Below are positions 60,946-64,000 of a stretch of 64,000 nt of DNA, one piece after another. The first letter of the stretch is position 1, and each line of letters starts with the position of its first letter. This DNA comes from Paenibacillus sp. FSL R7-0345. Lineage in GTDB: Bacteria > Bacillota > Bacilli > Paenibacillales > Paenibacillaceae. The stretch is from positions 5,314,501 through 5,378,500 of the forward strand of contig NZ_CP152002.1 of assembly GCF_038595055.1 (NCBI RefSeq), in the 5' to 3' direction. The position numbers were made by a program, and so were the translations under genes. Below the pieces are notes generated by a model that saw only the letters and a program-made list of their open reading frames with translations, made no database searches and had not been told where the DNA came from.

Positions 60946-61521
60946 CTACATGCTGACTTTGACCATGGCCGGACGAAGAACCTTATCCTTCAGGAGATAG
61001 CCCTTCTGGACCTCTTCCGTCACGATGCCTTCCTCGTGCTCCTCGCTCTCCACCTGCATAATCGCCTGATGATATTCAGGGTTAAATGGCTGTCCTACCG
61101 TTTCCATCGCTGTAAGGCCTTCAGACTTCAATACCCCTTCCAGCTGACGGAAAATCATGTTGATGCCTTTGGTGAAGGCCTCCGATTCAGTGCCGCCCGG
61201 AGCAGTGACCAGCGCACGTTCAAAATTGTCGAGTACCGGAAGCAATTCTGTAACGAGCTTGGAAGTGGCATACTGCGCCAGTTCCTCTTTCTCCTTCTGG
61301 GTACGGCGGCGGAAGTTATCAAAATCCGCCTGCACGCGCAGTGTACGGGCCTGAGCCTCTTCTGCCAGCTCCTGGAGGCGCTTAGCAGCTTCACCGCTAT
61401 TAGAAGCCTCCTCGATATCTGCCGTGCTTTCTGCAACGGCTTCGGCCTCATCGGCCGCCAGGGTTTCATTTGCTGCCTCGTCATTCCATTCATTCGGATC
61501 TTGAACCTGTTCCTCTTTCAA
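60946..61521 (-). CDS. grpE: Nucleotide exchange factor GrpE
   Basis: GrpE releases ADP from DnaK. It has 191 residues. A long acidic N-terminal region (DEAANETLAADEAEAVAES) leads into the dimerising coiled coil and the conserved core RVQADFDNFRRRTQKEKEE. The C-terminal beta part includes FNPEYHQAIMQVESEEHEEG and ends KVLRPAMVKVS. It starts at TTG with AAGGAGGTG 8 bases upstream, between hrcA and dnaK. Confidence 0.96.
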   Translation of the reverse strand: MKEEQVQDPNEWNDEAANETLAADEAEAVAESTADIEEASNSGEAAKRLQELAEEAQARTLRVQADFDNFRRRTQKEKEELAQYATSKLVTELLPVLDNFERALVTAPGGTESEAFTKGINMIFRQLEGVLKSEGLTAMETVGQPFNPEYHQAIMQVESEEHEEGIVTEEVQKGYLLKDKVLRPAMVKVSM

Positions 61522-61570
61522 GTTGTCTTCACCTCCTTCAATTCATTCACGCAAATCAATTACACTCTGT

Positions 61571-62602
61571 TCACTTATACCAGTGTGCCAGCATCGCTGT
61601 CAAATCCCGGGATAAAATCCCGAGGATGCCCATCACGCGCGCGTATTCCATCCGGGTCGGACCCAGGATGCCGATACTGCCCAGCGCCTTGCCGTCCAGT
61701 GAATACGTTGCTGTGATCAGGCTGCAGTTGGCAAAGGCCTCATGCTTATTCTCCGTTCCGATGCGGACCTGTATACCGGTTCCGCCGGAAGCGGGGGACA
61801 GCATCTTCAGCAGGGTCGGTGTCTGCTCCAGCAGATCGAGAATCGTCTTGACCTTGTCGACATCCTTGAACTCCGGCTGGGTCAGCATATTTGCTGCTCC
61901 GCTCAGATAGATGCGCTGGTCATGATCGCTTTCGAGCGCCTGGTCAAGCACCTGCATTAACTCTTCGTAATGGGAGATATGACGCTGCATCTCCTCGCCC
62001 AGCTCGGAATAGAGCTGGCTCTTCAGCTTGTAGAGCGGTACGTTCACCAGCTTGCTGTTCAGCAGATTTACGACCTTTTCCATTTCGGAAAGGGAAATCT
62101 CCGGCGGAATCTGAACCGTACGGTTCTCTACCTGCCCGGTACTGGTAACAATAATCGCCACGGCATTGTTGCCGTCAAGCGGAAGCAGCTGAAAATGGCG
62201 CAATGAAGTATGAAAAACCTCCGGTCCCAAAAGGATGGAAGTGTAATTCGTCATATTGGAAAGAATCATTGCCGCATGCTGGATAACCTGTTCAGTAGCG
62301 TTCAGCTTCTCGGCGAAAAAGGCGCGGATCGTGCCCATCTCTGCCGTTCCGGCGGAATTCCACGGAACCATATGATCCACATAATAGCGGTAGCCTTTAT
62401 GTGAAGGAATTCTTCCAGCCGATGTATGCGGCTGTTCAAGATAACCTAATTCCTCCAGATCAGCCATTTCGTTGCGGATGGTTGCCGGGCTGTAGCCCAC
62501 ATCACCACGTTTGGAGATGCTGCGCGAGCCTACAGGCTCAGCGGAAGAAATATAATCATCCACGATAGCATTAAGGATCATTCTCTGGCGTTCAGTTAAC
62601 AT
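61571..62602 (-). CDS. hrcA: Heat-inducible transcription repressor HrcA
   Basis: HrcA represses class I heat-shock genes by binding CIRCE. It has 343 residues. The N-terminal winged helix starts MLTERQRMILNAIVDDYI and includes SKRGDVGYSPATIRNEMADLE. The C-terminal domain ends with the conserved RVMGILGILSRDLT. AGGAGGG precedes the ATG. It lies directly behind a perfect CIRCE, so the operon is autoregulated. Confidence 0.97.
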   Translation of the reverse strand: MLTERQRMILNAIVDDYISSAEPVGSRSISKRGDVGYSPATIRNEMADLEELGYLEQPHTSAGRIPSHKGYRYYVDHMVPWNSAGTAEMGTIRAFFAEKLNATEQVIQHAAMILSNMTNYTSILLGPEVFHTSLRHFQLLPLDGNNAVAIIVTSTGQVENRTVQIPPEISLSEMEKVVNLLNSKLVNVPLYKLKSQLYSELGEEMQRHISHYEELMQVLDQALESDHDQRIYLSGAANMLTQPEFKDVDKVKTILDLLEQTPTLLKMLSPASGGTGIQVRIGTENKHEAFANCSLITATYSLDGKALGSIGILGPTRMEYARVMGILGILSRDLTAMLAHWYK

Positions 62603-62636
62603 GTTATTCCCTCCTATCGGCTGTGGCTCCGATTCG

Positions 62637-62663
62637 TTAGCACTCTACTTAGATGAGTGCTAA
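62637..62663 (-). promoter_or_regulatory. CIRCE operator
   Basis: TTAGCACTC and GAGTGCTAA flank nine bases, a perfect CIRCE inverted repeat. It lies 35 bases upstream of hrcA, downstream of the candidate -10 box, and is the binding site of HrcA. Confidence 0.98.
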
Positions 62664-62674
62664 CCACTAATACA

Positions 62675-62704
62675 AAAATACCAAACTGACCTTGAGATTG
62701 TCAA
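62675..62704 (-). promoter_or_regulatory. Promoter of the hrcA operon
   Basis: On the minus strand TTGACA is followed after 17-18 bases by GTATTT or TATTTT, just upstream of the CIRCE. The -35 is perfect and the -10 is weak, typical of a sigma-A promoter under HrcA control. Confidence 0.7.
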
Positions 62705-62822
62705 GTCAGTTTCCTTCCGGATTTGGATAACGGCCTGAACAAATTTCATTCCATATTCGGGAAATTTGGCGCAACCTCCATGATCAGCTTTCGTCTGTAC
62801 ATAAAAGGGGGAATAAGCTTTT

Positions 62823-63545
62823 ATGAAACGAAGAAGATTCCTGTTCATCATCCTGCCCGCGTTGCTGATTCTGGCTGGTGCTGTTGCGTTTTATATGAGA
62901 GAGACAGCTCTCCAAAACAAATGCTTTTACGGTGATGTGGATTATATCTCGGTACTGCAGTGGGGCGGCGTTGTTTACAATGAGGATTATGCCAATCCGG
63001 CCGGCGAGCATAATAAAGGCAAACAGCTGGGGGAAATCACCTACCGTAAAGCCGATCACCAGTGTCCGCGTACAGAAATGCGGGATGGCGATTCCACCCT
63101 GCTTGAGGTCGGTACAGAGCTGAATGAAGTATCCGGGTATAAGGCATCTGCCCGCTTATGGGCAGGCGACAGGCTGTTCGTAGCCCACAGTAACCCCAAA
63201 GCAGAAACGCTTAATGATCTGCTCGATATCTCCGGTAAAATAACAGCGGTCCGCTTCATCAGCGGGATGGACGGCACAACACACTTGATGGACTTCACAC
63301 CGGAAGCTGCAGAACTTTTTATAAAAGAGTTTCCTAAGCTGAAATACATCCCTTTTGATCAGCTGTATAAGGAAACCAAAAGCTGGGTAGGCGATAAGTA
63401 CTGGCTTGAAATCGAACTGAAGGACGGGCCTGCCATGACCATCGTTTATAATACGCTGTCGCCCTCCTTTAATCCACCTGCCTATGCTACACCAGAGCTT
63501 GCTGAACTCATAGAGCAGCAGCGTAAGCTGATCTATGCCAACTAA
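62823..63545 (+). CDS. Membrane-anchored hypothetical protein
   Basis: The 240-residue protein is unrecognised. It has a basic start (MKRRRF), one hydrophobic segment (LFIILPALLILAGAVAFYM) and then an extracellular domain with no lipobox Cys. Two cysteines (NKCFYGD and DHQCPRTE) could form a disulfide. The ATG has AGGGGG 11 bases upstream. It is divergent from hrcA and followed by a hairpin. In Bacillus the gene next to hrcA is hemW; here it is not in the window. Confidence 0.75.
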   Translation: MKRRRFLFIILPALLILAGAVAFYMRETALQNKCFYGDVDYISVLQWGGVVYNEDYANPAGEHNKGKQLGEITYRKADHQCPRTEMRDGDSTLLEVGTELNEVSGYKASARLWAGDRLFVAHSNPKAETLNDLLDISGKITAVRFISGMDGTTHLMDFTPEAAELFIKEFPKLKYIPFDQLYKETKSWVGDKYWLEIELKDGPAMTIVYNTLSPSFNPPAYATPELAELIEQQRKLIYAN

Positions 63546-63566
63546 TAAATATACTTTATGAAATGT

Positions 63567-63614
63567 AAAAAAAGGCCGCTGTCCGCGGGAATGAACTCCC
63601 CGAGGAACGGCGGC
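63567..63614. terminator. Bidirectional terminator between convergent genes
   Basis: An 8-bp stem (GCCGCTGT / ACGGCGGC) has CTTTATA on the plus side and seven T on the minus side. It serves both the membrane-anchored protein gene and the acetyltransferase. Confidence 0.82.
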
Positions 63615-63653
63615 TCTTTATATATGGTTACGCGGCAGCATACGGCTGCCTGT

Positions 63654-64000
63654 TTAATCTAATCTTTTCATGACGGCAATTTCGTCACAGGCATGCTGCT
63701 TCTTGCAGTTAACACAATCCGTCCATACCTTTTCGGGGAAGATTTCCTTTTCTACCACGGTGAATCCGTTTTTGAGAAAGAAATCAACCGCATAGGTCAG
63801 TGCCATAATCTTCGGAATCCCCTGACGTTTTGCTTCCTCCGTCAGCTTCTCCAGAATCATGGAGCCGACACCCTTGCCCTTGCCTTCATCGCGCAGGCCG
63901 ATGGAACGGACTTCAACGAGATCATTTCCGAGTCTGAACAGCGAACCGCAGCCCACAAACAAGCCGTCAATTTCAGCAATGACGAACTGGTCGATCTGGC
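63654..64000 (-). CDS. GNAT N-acetyltransferase, ArgA-like (cut by window edge)
   Basis: The C-terminal ~115 residues of a GNAT acyltransferase are visible and the frame stays open to the window edge (QFVIAEIDGLFVGCGSLF at the last bases). The acetyl-CoA loop is RDEGKGKGVGSMIL, the Q/RxxGxG/A type. The tail DCVNCKKQHACDEIAVMKRL, with paired cysteines, is characteristic of ArgA/N-acetylglutamate synthase-like members. The true start lies outside the window, and a TTG at 63962 is not the start. Confidence 0.88.
   Translation of the reverse strand, partial: QIDQFVIAEIDGLFVGCGSLFRLGNDLVEVRSIGLRDEGKGKGVGSMILEKLTEEAKRQGIPKIMALTYAVDFFLKNGFTVVEKEIFPEKVWTDCVNCKKQHACDEIAVMKRLD

Overview
The window looks like a chromosomal segment of a Paenibacillus-type (Paenibacillaceae, Firmicutes) bacterium. 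The evidence is the gene content and order: addB-addA-sbcD-sbcC, a CIRCE-controlled hrcA-grpE-dnaK-dnaJ operon, prmA-S2P-rsmE-mtaB, an S-layer (SLH) subtilisin, a sigma factor/DUF4179 pair, and strong AGGAGG-type ribosome binding sites with frequent TTG/GTG starts. Nearly everything is on the minus strand. Three genes run plus: a Na/Pi symporter-like gene, the SLH protease and a small membrane-anchored protein. I saw no tRNA, rRNA, CRISPR array or insertion sequence.

Left part (1-25.4 kb), GC-rich and mostly housekeeping: sbcC (cut by the window edge), sbcD, addA and addB (double-strand break processing). Next comes a decayed Fur-boxed ABC exporter fragment beside a 9-copy, 51-bp tandem array of hairpins, then an RlmI-like rRNA methyltransferase, a Na/Pi symporter-like protein and an ECF vitamin-type transporter (S, fused A-A, T). 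An 8-domain Big_2 surface protein and a NUDIX hydrolase follow. The translation/RNA-modification cluster prmA - site-2 protease - rsmE - mtaB and the repair glycosylase tag close this part.

Middle (25.4-53 kb), accessory: an ECF-type sigma factor with a DUF4179 protein, and an MHYT-PAS-GGDEF-EAL c-di-GMP enzyme. Then comes a sharply AT-rich island (about 30.3-50.6 kb) with four genes on one strand. In transcription order these are a secreted permuted-NlpC/P60-like protein with a duplicated 30-residue motif, an orphan membrane-anchored protein, a 5356-residue nonribosomal peptide synthetase and an MFS exporter. The synthetase reads FAAL-T-(C-A-T)x4 followed by a terminal C-like domain, with no thioesterase and no epimerase. 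From the adenylation pocket residues I predict acyl-Lys-Orn-Ser-Glu as its backbone. A sigma-A-like promoter lies ahead of the first gene. This is the best candidate for an undescribed system in the window. After it come a PAS/chemoreceptor-like protein and three small hypothetical genes.

Right part (53-64 kb): an SLH-anchored subtilisin-like protease, then dnaJ, dnaK, grpE and hrcA with a perfect CIRCE, a small membrane-anchored protein and a partial GNAT acetyltransferase. In Bacillus, dnaJ is followed directly by prmA, rsmE and mtaB. Here about 33 kb, including the NRPS island and the protease, separates dnaJ from prmA.
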